From: Isoetes taiwanensis
Lineage: Eukaryota > Streptophyta > Lycopodiopsida > Isoetales > Isoetaceae
Assembly (NCBI GenBank): GCA_021234155.1
Contig: JAJEKV010000004.1
Coordinates: 1,816,519 to 1,880,518, forward strand
Length of the DNA stretch: 64,000 bases
Direction of reading: 5' to 3'
Notes under the pieces: model-generated
Database searches by the model: none
What the model was told of the DNA's origin: nothing
The model's input: only the letters and a program-made list of their open reading frames with translations
Made by a program: the position numbers and the translations under genes
In this document: positions 35,726 through 47,787 of the stretch, in pieces
Numbering within the stretch: the first letter of the stretch is position 1
Layout of the letters: the number at the start of each line of letters is the position of its first letter

Positions 35726-38114
35726 TGAATCGTCGTCCTCGAACAAGAAAAATTGTCTGCCTAAAACTGTTTGCCATGAAGAGTGATGTTTTTATTGGGA
35801 ACAACTGCAACTGATGCTCAAGGCAATACAGAAGATGCTTGCAAAGGTCAAAGGCAAATGGTTGGCCAGAGCTAGGTGAAAAATAGCTTCCTGACCGGGT
35901 CAATTTTTAGTCAATAACCCTGACAGAGAGCTAAAATTTGCAGATGAGAATCTATGAGGTAATTTTTTGGATTTCTTTCTTTGACACTTTCAACCTAACC
36001 TAAATAGCACATGCATCATGTATAAACAATAGAAAGCATGCAGTAATGTGCATGAATGCCATTTTTATAGATTTTGTTGTAACAGTCTGCAACAGAGTTA
36101 AAGAAGAGGTCTTGGATTGTGGCTTAACACGATTTTTTAGCTTTTTGAATGAAGGAACTAGCTTGCAAAAGATGGAAACATGCTTTGGATGAATGAAATC
36201 TATTGTAAAATGCTATTTGACTAGACTTTTTTTGGTTTTTTGAGGAATTTATCACTGACCTGATGATGCAATGTTAAATGAGCACTTTTAGACTGATATT
36301 ATAGTTAAAAACAACTTATACAAACCACAGTTGCTCTTGTTGTTGAGATTCAAGCACTGCTACAGCACAAGTGGAACCAACAAGACTCAATCTTCAGGAA
36401 AAGCAAGACATAATCTTCACCAACTTCAAATTTTCATTCAAAGGAGCCTTCAAGGATTACAATGAGAGAATTCCCCAGTGATTTGGCAGGGAGAAATTCA
36501 CACAAAGAAAGAAACAAAGGTAATACATAACTTCAAATGATAATAAAAGGACTTTATTGCACCAGATCTTCAAGAAATCTGACACCAGGAGGCAGTACAG
36601 GGCGAGTAGAGGTCATTCCCAACAGTGATATGCTGGAATTAGATCACTCAAGACGCTGGGGTGCTCGAAAAACTTCTGAAACCTCGATGATCCAATTTGA
36701 CAATTTCCGGTCGGTTCTTGATAAGGCGGATCGGTTTTTGCCCCTTCTGCTTGTAAATACCTTCTTGATCTGCAAGTCAATCGGTTGTGGTGTTGTAATC
36801 ATGATTTCTTCCTCAAAATGAAGCCCCTTCTTCGAATAATCCCCTTTATCGTGGCCTTGCTCTTGTCTGACAGCAATAAATGAGTTTTTAACCATTCTTA
36901 GCGAGATTCTTGGCATTAAAGGGCTAAATCCGGCCGGTTTAATCATGGTTTGCCAGTTGGTTGGGCTGATTTCTCGGATCTTGTCATGATTCTAGGGTTC
37001 TTCACGAAAATAGAAATATCCCACAGGCATTTGGCGAAAAATGGGCTCGGCGGATTTCCACGCGGCTGAATATGGTTGGTTGGGACATGACATGGATTTT
37101 TTTGAGGGGTAATTCAAGCCAAATGTTAGCACAACTAGGGTAGGGCGCGCATCCCAAGAACCACTAAAACTAGGGCTAGATGTGGTCAAAATGAGAATCT
37201 TTGACCACCATTTTGCATGATTTTTCATGAGCTTTCAGATGGAAAAAACAAATTTTGAAAATAAGCAACTTCATTTTTGGGCCTTTTTTCCATGGTGTAC
37301 AAGGACATGTGGCACATGGGTGATGACTAGGAAAATGCTGATGATGTGGCATGGTGAGGTGGAAGCGGTGTCAAAGAAATTTTCCCTAGGTAAAATCTTG
37401 ATGAAGTGTAACAAGGTGTGAGTGACACGTGTTGGGTGAGTTGGTGATGATGTGGATGATGTGTGCATGATTTTTGAAGGTGAGGTGGCACTAGATATTG
37501 ATTTCTTTTCGACTAGGCAACTTGGGCCTTTGGGATCTTTGACCCATACTTTGGTTTTGAATTGGTGATGTAATGGACTTGTGGAGCTTCTCTCCTCTTT
37601 TTCTTTTTTTTTTTAGAGAGAGAGTGTGCTTCTAATGACTTGTCAAGTGCATGGTAATGGACCATGATGTGTGTGTGTGATGTACATGGTGCACATGTAT
37701 GGAATATGTGGTGTGTGAGCCCTAGGGAAAAAACTTTGAGCTATGGAAATGAGATGAGGGATGGGTATGAAGAATGAGTATGGATGTAAGCAATGCCTTC
37801 TTGAGCCAACATCTCTAAGATAGTGTGAAAATCTCAAAAGGTGTCAAGGCAACATACTTTTTTTTTGGGGTCTTCCAATCTTTGACTAGGGGTCTTCTCT
37901 TTTTTTTCTTTTTCCAACCTTTGACTCAAGTCTTGCTTCCTTTTGCTAACTTGAATGCTCCTTTGAATGTTCTCCATTGGTCTTCAACTTGTTGTCAAGA
38001 TTTGTCTTCATACCTAAACAATGAGCTCCGAATGGAAATGCCTTGCAAATGTGTTTTGATCTTTTTGTGTTTTCTTGTGAAGTTGCTCTTACATGCTGCC
38101 ACAAGGTGGCAGCA
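35726..38114. repeat. Repeat D, copy 2: probable long LTR
   Basis: Aligns end to end with 17921-20720 but lacks the 414-bp MITE. Ends are TGAATCG and GGCAGCA. At its right it abuts directly on the RNase H region of element III, whose reading stops there; at its left it abuts on LTR copy c. No clear target duplication is visible at either side. It may be one LTR of an outer element (partner D1) or a solo LTR inserted into element III. Confidence 0.7.
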
Positions 38115-38222
38115 GTGACGAGTTATTTAAATAACTTAGTCATACTCCCTTTTCGACCGTCAATGGTGTACAAGGCTACTCAAGTAGACTTCTATAGTTA
38201 CATGGCCCAAAAATATATCTAT

Positions 38223-40400
38223 TTATGGCATATATTTCTGGAGAACATCGCAATGCCTCGGGACGTAAAGTTTGTTCTTGTGGTAGAGAAGATTGCCTTC
38301 CCTCTTATATCTTTTATAAGTTTCTCTTTCTTTATTTGTCCTTACTTCTTTGCAAAGGCTAGCCCATACTTCCTTGAATTCTTTGCTTGAAGGCAAGACC
38401 TCTTCAATCTTTTTGCTGAATTCACTGGACACAGTGGAAATAGCATTGCAACGCACTCGAGTCTCCAATGGTCGACGAGAGAGAGCGTCAGCAACCACAT
38501 TTAATTTGTCTGGCTTATGGACTATCTCGAAGTCACACTCTTCGAGAAACTCTATCCATCGTCTTTGCCTCAAATTGAGGAATGGTTGCGTGAAAATATA
38601 CTGGAGGCTTTGGTGGTCCATATCCAACTGAAACCTCCTACCAAGCAGGTAGTGCCTCCAAATCCAAAGAGCTCTTACGATGGCTAGAAGTTATTGGTCA
38701 TGCGTTGGATAACGTTGCTCGACATCATACTTCTTCGAATCATAGGCTACTACTCTTCCTTCTTGAATGAGAACTCTACCTGTTGATAGCTTACTAGCAT
38801 CAGTTGCTACTAGCTTGTCCTTGCTTGGATCTCATAGGGTGAGGCGGCTGGTGCTATTAAGGCTTCTTTGAGCTTTTCGAATGAAGCTTAAATATTCTCT
38901 AGCCAATGTGCCATCCAATCGCTATCTTGATATTCTTAGTGAGGTCCAATAAAGGGGACGCCCACTTAGCAAAATCTTTTACAAATTTCCTATATTAGCC
39001 TGCTAAGCCAAGAAAGCTTCTCACTTCGGAGACGTTCTTTGGTGCTGGCCAATCTACTATGGCTTCTATCTTCGACGGATCCGTCGCTATACCTTCGGCT
39101 GATACAATATGACCTAGGTATTTGACTTTTGTTGTAGCAAAATGGCACTTAAAAAGTGCCGAACAAATGGTGCCGTCTTAACTTCTCCAAGACTTTTCTT
39201 AAATGTGCTACATATTCCTCGATTGACTTGCTATAGATCAGGATGTCATCGAAGAAAATGGTGAAAAAGTCATCCAATAACTCCTTGAAGATGTCATTCA
39301 TTAGCCTTATGAACGTTGCTGGGGCATTTGATAGGCCGAAAGATATGACTTCAAATTCATAATGCCCATACCGCATTCTAAAGGTGGTCTTATAGATGTC
39401 TTCTTCCTTGATTCTTATATGATGATACCCCGATCTCAAGTCTATCTTGGAAAAGACTTTCGCTCCTTGGAGTTGATCCATCAAGTCATCTGCCCTAAGC
39501 AAAGCTATTTGTTCTTTACCATCTGTTTGTTCAACTGAGGGTTATCGATACACATCCTTAAACTTCCATCCTTCTTTGCAAAGAGAATGGGCGCCCCGAA
39601 GGATGATATGCTTGCCCTAATGAATCCGAGCTCTAGCAACTCTTGTAATTGCTTCTTGAGCTCAGCTAGCTCTGTGATGCTCATCCTATAAGGAGCCTTA
39701 TTGATAGGCTTAGCACCCAGTGCTAGTGTAATCTCACATTCCACGCCTCTATAGGGCGGCAACTCATGGATTTCATCTGGAAAAACATCATGGAACTCCT
39801 TGATTAGCCTGGCAACTGGCCTGGGCAACTGTTTCAAGCTTGACTCACCTTGCTGGCCCTGATCAGGCTCAATGGTCTCTAGTCTAAGGATGTGCTCGAC
39901 CTTATCCTTCATTATGTATTTGTGCAACTGCTTCAAGGACGTATACTGCATTACAGAAGGGACTTCCTTACCTTTGACCACAAGACGGCTGCCGCCAGGT
40001 GCCGTGATCGAGATCTCATGTCTCTTGCAGTCGATCATTGCTTTACCTGGCTTCAAGATCTCCATGCCAACTATAAGGTCATACTTACTAATGTCTATGA
40101 CCTCCGCTCCCGTAGTCAACTTGGTTTCGCTTAGGTCTATGTCAAAATTGACTCTTCTTCCTTTGGTGTAGCAAATTGCTCCACTTTCCATACTGACTGG
40201 CCTTGGCTTTGATTTGAGGGTCTTGGATTTCAATAAAGTGGCCAACCTGAGTGATGCAAAGTTGTGGGAGCTACCTGTATCTATAAGAACTACATAGGGC
40301 TTATCATCTATGATGCCCTCTGCTGAAATAATAGTGGACTGACTTTTGACGTCACCTGACTCAATGGCTGCACAACTTCTACATTCACCTCTCTAACCTT
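38223..40400 (-). pseudogene. Ty3/gypsy element III: protease, RT and RNase H (chromovirus-like)
   Basis: This is the best preserved transposon coding region here. The minus strand reads a protease with 'VVLIDTGSSHNFAS' (DTG at 40273-40281), which continues in the same frame into 'FHDVFPDEIHELPPYRG', 'FIRASISSFGAPILFAKKDG' and the NPQLNK motif to 39505. A single frame change in 'VKNK' leads to the RT core 'FSKIDLRSGYHHIRI', 'FEVISFGLSNAPATF' and the catalytic 'FFDDILIYS' (39502-39149). RNase H ends with 'LRQRRWIEFL' and 'KLNVVADALSRR' (38627-38480). These are chromovirus-type motifs. Integrase is missing because repeat D copy 2 starts at 38114. The shift at about 39503 is one base and could be a consensus error. 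Confidence 0.9.
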
Positions 40401-41380
40401 TCCATGCGCTTCTTTTTCTACTCAATGTGGCAACTTCATGCTCTCCATCTGTTTAGAGGCAACTCCTTCTTCGTAAGCAAGATCCGCTCTTATATTCTAC
40501 TGCAAATTAACACATGATCACAAACAATTTCAACAGAAGCTATCATGGCAGAGGTTGTAGACCAAATGTTAATTGGCTGCATCCGATTTGTGCTGCAAGC
40601 TTATATTATAAAATCAAATTTGCTCTTCAGTTTTTAGAAACTCAGATCCTAGTTTCTAGTTTTAAATTAAAAAAGGAAATATAGCAAGGATTCAAACTTT
40701 GTAGTCTGGTAGGGATCATGCAGGTTTCCAAAGTAGGGAGACTCATGATGCTGCGGACAACATCAACTCAAGGTGGGAAGAATGTGATATTCTAGTATAA
40801 TATATGGTGTGAATACGTATATTATATTGCCATATCACTAGCACACGTCAACCTCAACGACATTTACATTGGCAACCATATAGGGTTGTACCCTGGAATA
40901 TGACCATTGGAACCATTAACATGTGCATATAACCCATTGCCACGTGGCATAGCCCTAAATGACCTTTTAGATTCCAACCCTAAAAGCGTCATGTTAAAAG
41001 GAGCCTGAAGCCCTAAAAGTATCTCTTTTAGATTCCAACCTTGAGAACTCGCATTGCACCACTCACAGATCCATTCTGACTTGCCATCACCCATGGAGCT
41101 CGCCTTCCCAGGCAGATCACCAAGACTCAATCATCCGGAGCCATCCCGCAGCATGGACACTGTCCGAGGACAGGAAGTAAGCCAAGGACCTGGTATGTGG
41201 TTGATCTGATATGCAATGTCGGCTTTCCAATTGGCATTAAACCGAGTTTTCATCTTTTCTTAATCTTAGAGGACCTCTAGATCCCCAGATTTTAGCCTCT
41301 AACAAACGAACCTAACCATGTATGTGAGAGTAGATAGAATAGATCTTTATTCTATTATTTCAATTCATTGGGTAATACTG
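40401..41380. other. Stretch without recognised gene upstream of element III
   Basis: It should contain the gag side of element III if that was ever complete, but no zinc knuckle or capsid motif is seen. A duplicated 'agattccaacc' motif at 40970-41045 suggests a small internal repeat. Confidence 0.4.
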
Positions 41381-41384
41381 TATT

Positions 41385-41870
41385 ACTATGTGTGCACCTC
41401 TTGTGTATTGGGAAGGGGGGTAGAGACTAGAGCCTTTGTAGATGATGTTCCTAGAGTAACCTCATTAGTACCCAGTAAATGCGGCCTGTGTATAGGAGCC
41501 TGCCTGGCTGTGGGTGGTGGGATTAGACTGGCTGATAAGGAAGGCTTGTCCAGCTATAGTTGATCCCTCTGGTGGTAGCGATGGCCGGGAAACGTTGTGG
41601 GCTAGGCCTAATAGCTTGCCACTGAGTATGGGCAAGGTATGGGCTCGACACCTCCTAGGTAATACGTCGCCTCAGTGGGGTTCAAGTCGTAGACGAGCAG
41701 TGGCTCTCTAGCTCACCTGTAGTTGGCATGGACCTTGTAGAAGGGAGTGATCCCCTCCTGCCTCATCGGGATTGGGGAGATGCAAACCAGGAGTGGTCCC
41801 TCTGACTATGCACTCGGCAGCTATGGTCAAATCCCCAATACTTTTTAGCCTATCTACAAAGTATGCACAG
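41385..41870 (+). repeat. LTR family E, copy 2 (inverted relative of 16715-17340)
   Basis: The stretch 'tgcacctcttgtgtattggg' followed by 'aaggggggtagagac' at 41390-41425 is the reverse complement of the corresponding part of copy 1. Further shared pieces ('cgacacctcc', 'cctcatcgg.attggggagatgc') follow in the same order. Divergence is considerable, so this is an old family member. Exact ends are not resolvable. Confidence 0.6.
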
Positions 41871-42746
41871 GAGGGGCAGATGAAGTGAATCCAACGGCCA
41901 TGTTCTTATGCCAGCCAAATCCACTTGCCATGAATTCTGTCTGCATTGACTTATGGAGCCCCAAGCCTCAGTTTATCCCCATGAGTCTGAGCCCTGGGTA
42001 GGATTTTCTCTGCTTGAAACTTGTTGATGTCAAACGTGAATAATTTTTTTATGGCATTTCAAGTGAAATCAGTCCCTTCAGGAATGAGAAGCTTCTCTAC
42101 ATGGCTAAAGATAAAAAAAAAAGAGTAACCATGGGAGAAAAACTGTAACAAAGGGCTTACTATGCTTATATGAATATAATAGAGCCTAGTTGATGAGTTG
42201 CATATATGGAGAATTCACCTTTTTCTGTAATATCATCTATATGAATTTGGCTATTAATACTTTGCTTTGTAATGATATGTCGAACATACCAATTCCTCCT
42301 TTTGCATTATCCCTCTTGCACTTCCACCAAGTGATTTTGACCACTGTTCCCCCCCTCTCGGGGGACAAAGTTGCAGATCAGCCCTTCTAATTCATGTGCC
42401 TTCTCCATTGGGGCAAATAGAATTGATGTGATGTCCCCTGCTCGTATACGATGCCCCGCACATATAAAACTGGAGTTCATCCCTCCTGTCAACGCAAACT
42501 TGATAACACGAGGTCGTCTACCTATCATCGAGCTCTTGATGGTGAGCAAGAACCCAACAGGGAAGAATAAATGTGTCATTTGTCCCGTCTCCCTCGGGAT
42601 CTACCTAGCTACGGAAGCGTATAAAACATAAGCAAATGACATCACATAAAATACATATCTACCTCGAAGGGTAACCATAATATAACACCTGAACAACACA
42701 TCAGTAGCATCAACAAAGAAGGAACTCCCCTCCATGGTGGATACCA

Positions 42747-43560
42747 GTGAACTTGTACAACAAAGAAGAGCCCTTAAGTATCGTGGCTGACGCAAGAACT
42801 GTGAAGAGATGGAAAAACTATGGAATAGATTTTTGTGCTCAAAGGTATAAGGGAGAGCAATTAGCTAGCTGGGTAGAATTTCAGGTCTATTTTTCTTTAA
42901 AAGAGGTACACAAAACAATATGGGAATATGTGGCTACAGTACTTCCAAATACTATAAGTAGAGGAGATCAAAACCCATGGATTTTGCATCCTTCTATTCA
43001 GCCAAACAAGTTTGTGAAATTATGTTACAGAAGCTTGAGGATTAATGGGTTAATTCCAGTATCTACCAAGCGAGAACTAATGATCCCTTAAAAACATCTG
43101 GAGTAATGCTTGGCTAAGATATCTCCCCATGTGCATGAACGCTTTCCTTTGGCAAGTGATCCACATGCTTCCAAAAATCAATCAACTAGTCTCAAAATAG
43201 GACAATAACATTAGCCCACTATGCCCCATGTGCGAGGCTGAAGAGGACTACATAGAACATTGCTTGGTGGAATGTGAGATGTTGCAAGTAGTATGGGCAT
43301 GGAGTCTGGATAGATTGAAATACCCTTTAGGAACCAAGGAATTGATGTTGGGAATTCTTCTCCAGGAATGGTGCCCCATGAAGAAGAAAGCCTTTCATAT
43401 AGCTAGAACCTAGACAATCTGGTCAATATGGAAAAGGAGGAATGCCTTAGTCTTTGATAAGGATCAGGAGGACATATCATGAAATCAGATTCTTCATATA
43501 GTACTCAAAAGGCTCAAAAAATTTAGGTTGTGTTTTAGAGAGAGAGATGTAAAAGTAGAA
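42747..43560 (+). pseudogene. LINE fragment: RT C-terminal region with zinc-binding (zf-RVT) domain
   Basis: The + strand frame from 42747 reads 'WVEFQVYFSLKEVHKTIWEY' and 'FVKLCYRSL', and after frame changes 'ISPHVHERF' and 'CPMCEAEEDYIEHC' with 'LVECEM' (43225-43285; the Cys/His pattern of the reverse-transcriptase zinc-binding domain), then 'LLQEWCPMKKKAFHIART' and 'IWKRRNALVF' (43365-43455). The last is the conserved end of this domain in plant LINEs. The upstream RT and endonuclease are absent, which fits 5' truncation. This family differs from the LINE at 7.6-12.6 kb. Confidence 0.75.
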
Positions 43561-44188
43561 ATATAGGGCACCTTTCTAAATCCACTCCAGGTCGAAAAAG
43601 AGAATAGGAGCCATGTAGCTATCCTCATCTCATATGCAGATGGGTGCACCCCTGCCATGTGACTTTGTATTGTTCTCTTAAAGTAAATAAATTCTATTTT
43701 TTCCATTAAAAACAAGGTGCTGCACACGGAGGGTTGCCCTTCATGGCCGGAGGGTGAAGTGGCTTAAATCATACTTGAAAGTCATATTTTTACAATCAAT
43801 CAAAGTTTCTATTTTAAGACATTGACATTTTGCGAAGGTGATGGTAGCCATTTGCATTACTAACCCCTCCTTAGATGTTGAGCTCCTGTTGGACTAGGAT
43901 CCAGCTGGACACATGGACTCTGGGGTTTCAGTGTAAAAACATATTGTTGCTAGGTTACTAGTAATTATAATAGCAGTGTTGTCAGGGTTGGTTATTGTGT
44001 GGAGGAAGTATTTACAAGTTTTTCTTGAAAGAAAACTGTGTTGTTGCAAATCTTGGTTGCCAAGCTTGCCATGTAGTTGCTGGACGGTTTTCCTATAACA
44101 ATGCTTCAAACTGCAATGTAGGTGCCCATGAGCCTGCTTTTTTGTGATCTTTTTGGGTAATTTACAAATGTTCCTTTTTGTCCTGCAG

Positions 44189-44304
44189 GATTCAGCCAGT
44201 CATATATGGGCCTGAAAGCATCCTTCCAGCATCTGTTCAAGTTATTCAGCAAAACATGGAATACAACAAAATCGTAACATGCCGGAGAACTATTTGGAAT
44301 GAAG
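44189..44304 (+). CDS. Candidate internal exon of an unidentified gene
   Basis: This 116-nt segment has a strong acceptor ('cctttttgtcctgcag') and a good donor ('gaaggtgggtgtaag'). One frame is open throughout and reads 'IQPVIYGPESILPASVQVIQ' followed by 'QNMEYNKIVTCRRTIWNE', with one spare base at each end (exon phases 2 and 1). Another + frame contains a stop. The composition is protein-like, but I do not recognise the family, and no neighbouring exons were found on this strand. The overlapping minus-strand frame of 137 codons (44519-44106) is the competing explanation. The nearest recognised gene, the bZIP, is on the opposite strand. Confidence 0.3.
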
Positions 44305-45424
44305 GTGGGTGTAAGATTTGTTGGATGTCTGGCGGATTGCCTAGACACCCGGAGATGGGCCCCCATGCTTATTAATTTCGTAATAGAATTTAAAGTTAGC
44401 CTCATTGTTTCCCTATCCTTGGTAAGTGACAACGAAGCATTCATGCAATAACTTGGATACAACACAAGTCGGCAAAGTAGTGTCAGGAATTCATATGTAA
44501 GAAGAGTCATGTTATGCAAAAAAAATGCATTATTAGAAGTTCACCGAATGGAGAACATATATGCACTAAAAGAAATAACAACCTTTCGTCTGCTACATCA
44601 TCTGTCCTTGAAGCTGAGTTCCTTTGATCTTGTTCAACACTTCTCAACACAATATGAATCATGGTTATGAGCCTCCATACAAGACTCTCAGATTTACCTT
44701 GCTTTAGTATAGGTTTTGTATTACTCAACATCTTTATTCACTCCCTTACCATCAACCCCCTGCCCACCATTATTTGCAATGACATGCTCAAGTTCCTCTC
44801 CAACCAAAGAGGAGCAACCATTGAACACTTATGCAATCAACTTAGACTTGTTTGGGTATAGCTCGAAGGTTATAATGGATAACATTGTTGTTAACTTATT
44901 CTATTATTGATCTAAATCCAAGGCCGTTAGAAATAGAACTTATCATATTTAAGGTAACCTGAAAGTTTGCACTCATGCAGTACAGTTGTTGAACAGACTT
45001 GGAAATGAGGTTATAGGAATTTAAAGGGGACTTGTATGGATATGTGAAAAGAAAATTTTGCTTGGGGGAACAGCATAACTGTGGCTAGAACTGAACCTCA
45101 TTAGAAATATAAGGTACAGGGAACCCCGTCGAACCTCTGCTTCAAGACACCCAGAGCCAACATGGCCTAGTTCTGGATCAGAAGCCACCCACTCGATTTT
45201 TGCACTGAATCTTAGTTCCTGCATCTTAATCTTTCTTCTCGTTCCTGTTTGCTGCAAATCTGCGCATTTCTTGCTCAAACCATATGCTTTCTAACACAAC
45301 CCATCAATGTCTGCGCCTGTTGTGCCGCAGTGATGGATGCATGCTGGTTTGCCTGTTCTAAACAAGGGCGGTGCCGGTTAGCCAGTTTCCACACCGGCTG
45401 CCCAGCAACACTGGCGACCGCCAG

Positions 45425-45535
45425 TTTACAGGGAATCTTAGGTTTGGAGCAATTTTCGACATATCCTAGGCATATTTCAGCATATACTTAGGATATGCCG
45501 AAAACCCACATGAGCAAGGGGCAACCCAAAAAAAA
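45425..45535. repeat. Repeat F, copy 1 (3' side of the bZIP gene)
   Basis: Shares 'ggtttggagca', 'catatcctagg.atatt', 'agcatata', 'aggatatgcc' and 'ggggcaacccaaaaaa' with 47788-47915. It lies about 350 bases beyond the bZIP stop codon. The inner 'catatcctagg...ttaggatatg' is an inverted repeat. Confidence 0.75.
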
Positions 45536-45884
45536 AAGATATAGGTCAAACAACAAATTTCAGGACTAGTCATCCTAGTCAGGCTATAGAAGATGCTAGT
45601 GGCCAAATAAATGTTGCTTGAGAAACTAATGGTTGCAAATGCCTTCTCCAATACAACAGCCTTTTGCAATCCAAACAGTTCTCACTAGAGGTATTTTATG
45701 GTGCTGACCACACTTTTATGGCCTTTCAAACACCAACATCAAAGGCTGTTAGACCACTTCCAGTAAAGTTAGAGGTTAAGCTAACCCGCTGCAACGGCTT
45801 CAGGATGAATTTTAACATCCAAAGCAGGTGACATACCCTTGCTTGAGTCACGTGTTTCATTTTCCATCCTATTCCCTTTTGAAC

Positions 45885-46360
45885 CTAATTTTGTGCTGTT
45901 TGCAAAGTCCCCATTGAATGTTCTGCATGATCAGATACTGGAGATGGGCCTTCTTCTTGTACCTCTCCCCCATTTTCGATATATTGCTGCAACTCTTCCT
46001 GTATAATACCAACAGCAAATTAGGCAACGATCTATCAACTAACCAATCATACATCCACTGTATATAATGAAAACTTACAAGAAGTGTGGCATTGTCTTTT
46101 GTTTGTTTTTTGCATTCTTCGGTCAGTCGTGTGAGTTCAGTATGCAACGTCATATTTTCCATTGTCAAATTATCAACTCGGTGACCGAGCTCTTCACATT
46201 CAGCCTGAGCAATAATCATAAAAATAAAGGCAGTGAATACAAAGGAACAGATGGCAGGATAGATGAAAAATGAAGGCCTTACTTGTTTCCTTAACCGAGA
46301 TCTTCTTGCTGACTCTCTATTGGATTGTTTCCTTCTCTGTCGTTTCAACTCACGTTCATC
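45885..46360 (-). CDS. G-box-binding bZIP transcription factor (GBF group), last three exons
   Basis: Three minus-strand exons join in phase 0 with AG/GT borders. Exon 46360-46283 (26 codons) starts 'DERELKRQRRKQSNRESARR' and holds the basic DNA-contact region with the N-x7-R signature. Exon 46204-46079 (42 codons) starts 'AECEELGHRVDNL'; leucines at its residues 6, 13, 20 and 27 form the dimerising zipper. Exon 45998-45885 (37 codons plus TAG) starts 'EELQQYIENGGEV' and is an acidic tail. The DERELKRQRRKQ opening is specific to plant GBF-type bZIPs, nuclear proteins that bind CACGTG in light- and ABA-regulated promoters. The proline-rich N-terminal exons were not found, and repeats lie upstream (47.2-47.9 kb), so the gene is either longer than seen or 5'-truncated. 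Confidence 0.88.
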
Positions 46361-47270
46361 CTAAAAAAGGAACAGACTAAAGTAAAACACAATAAACAAA
46401 AAAAACATTAAGAATTGAAAAATGATGATGAAAGGAATAATCTACAAGGAGAAATGTCTATCATATATCTCGCCATTAACATCATGAATTTGAAAGAGAA
46501 TAAAGGATTCAGTTCTAGAAACCTATGGTCCTGAGCCAAATTCCATTGTTTCGTTTCATGAACGAACGGGATAAGCTCCAAATTGAGAAGGAAATGCAGA
46601 GGCAAAGAACTAAATAGCATAAACAGTGAATCTAGTAAGAAGTTTTTAAACATTAAGGATGACTTGAAGGTGGGCAGTGCAGTGGTTATAGTAGAGGCGC
46701 CCCTTATGCTTAAGACTGCCCATGCCTATCCCAAACCCTGGAATTGTAGAAGTTTGTCTATTGTTCTTATCTGCAAGCTGTACTCATATGTTATAGAAAT
46801 AGCACCAGACCTGAGGTTGCCAGCCAATTTCGTCCACCACTATTTACTCCAAAATGCATCTGATATTAAGCACCACAAAGAATGAAAATAGTTTTTGAAA
46901 GTAAAAACGTGATCTCTTGTCAAGGTTGTTGGGAAAAGTCATGTTGAGGATATAAAGTAACTGCATTTGATCTAGCAAACATAGCCTTGGTTGCAACTAG
47001 TCTAACAAATAAGAAAATGATTATATTCTAAATCAGACTCTGGCATCTTGATCTAACAAAGGTAAAATGATTCTAAGGCAGCAGCCTGATAATTTCTCAT
47101 TGCAAATTGGCTAGAGCACGATCCAACAAAAATTGTATCTCTTGTGCATTAATACTTACTCTTTTCACCTATTGAAGCAAAAGCACGATTAAAAAGATCA
47201 AAGTTTTGATATGAAGACTTACCCAAATCACTCTTTTCCCATTAGATGAAGAAGGATCATCCCCTTCCAA

Positions 47271-47455
47271 GAAATCCCCAAGCTTTCTGTGAAGGGGTGC
47301 AACGTTCCCTACCGGCTTTGGATAGGCAGCATCAAGAAGACAAAGAAAAGAAATCCCCAAGCTTTCTGTGAAGGGGTGCAACGTTCCCTACCAGCTTTGG
47401 ACAGGCAGCATCAAGAAGACAAAGAAGAGTATCAAGTGCAACGTTCCCTACCGGC
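47271..47455. repeat. 79-bp tandem repeat, 2.3 units
   Basis: Units at 47271-47349 and 47350-47428 begin 'gaaatccccaagctttctgt' and differ at few bases. A partial third copy ('gtgcaacgttccctaccgg') follows. It lies upstream of the bZIP exons, probably within an intron or the upstream region. Confidence 0.9.
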
Positions 47456-47787
47456 AGTCTCTAGCACTGTGCAGCTCTTAATGGAACAACCCGGTGGAAG
47501 ACCCCTCTCCTTCATATAATCCTTCAACCGGCTAAATACCAAACCTACTAATTTCACAAACATTTTCAACCTAAGACTGTTGAATCAAACTGGCAGAGCT
47601 TCTCAGGCACTAGCCCAGCTGATCCAAGATAATCTGCTGGTATCAGTATCTCAAATGCGAACATCAGCGGCCCACTACATAGTTCATCGGATTGAAGCGC
47701 CGATCCCTGCCTTGCCAGTTACCCAGTTGGCTTCAAGAAATGAGATGTGGAGTTCTTTACCAGCTGACCGAGAGTTTACAGGAAATA

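Noticed and set aside
45880-46020. Continuous minus-strand frame running through the bZIP introns ending in 'KQHKIRFKRE'
   Set aside because: It reads through introns in the wrong frame for the last exon; the spliced model gives the family-like tail starting EELQQYIENGG and clean GT/AG borders.
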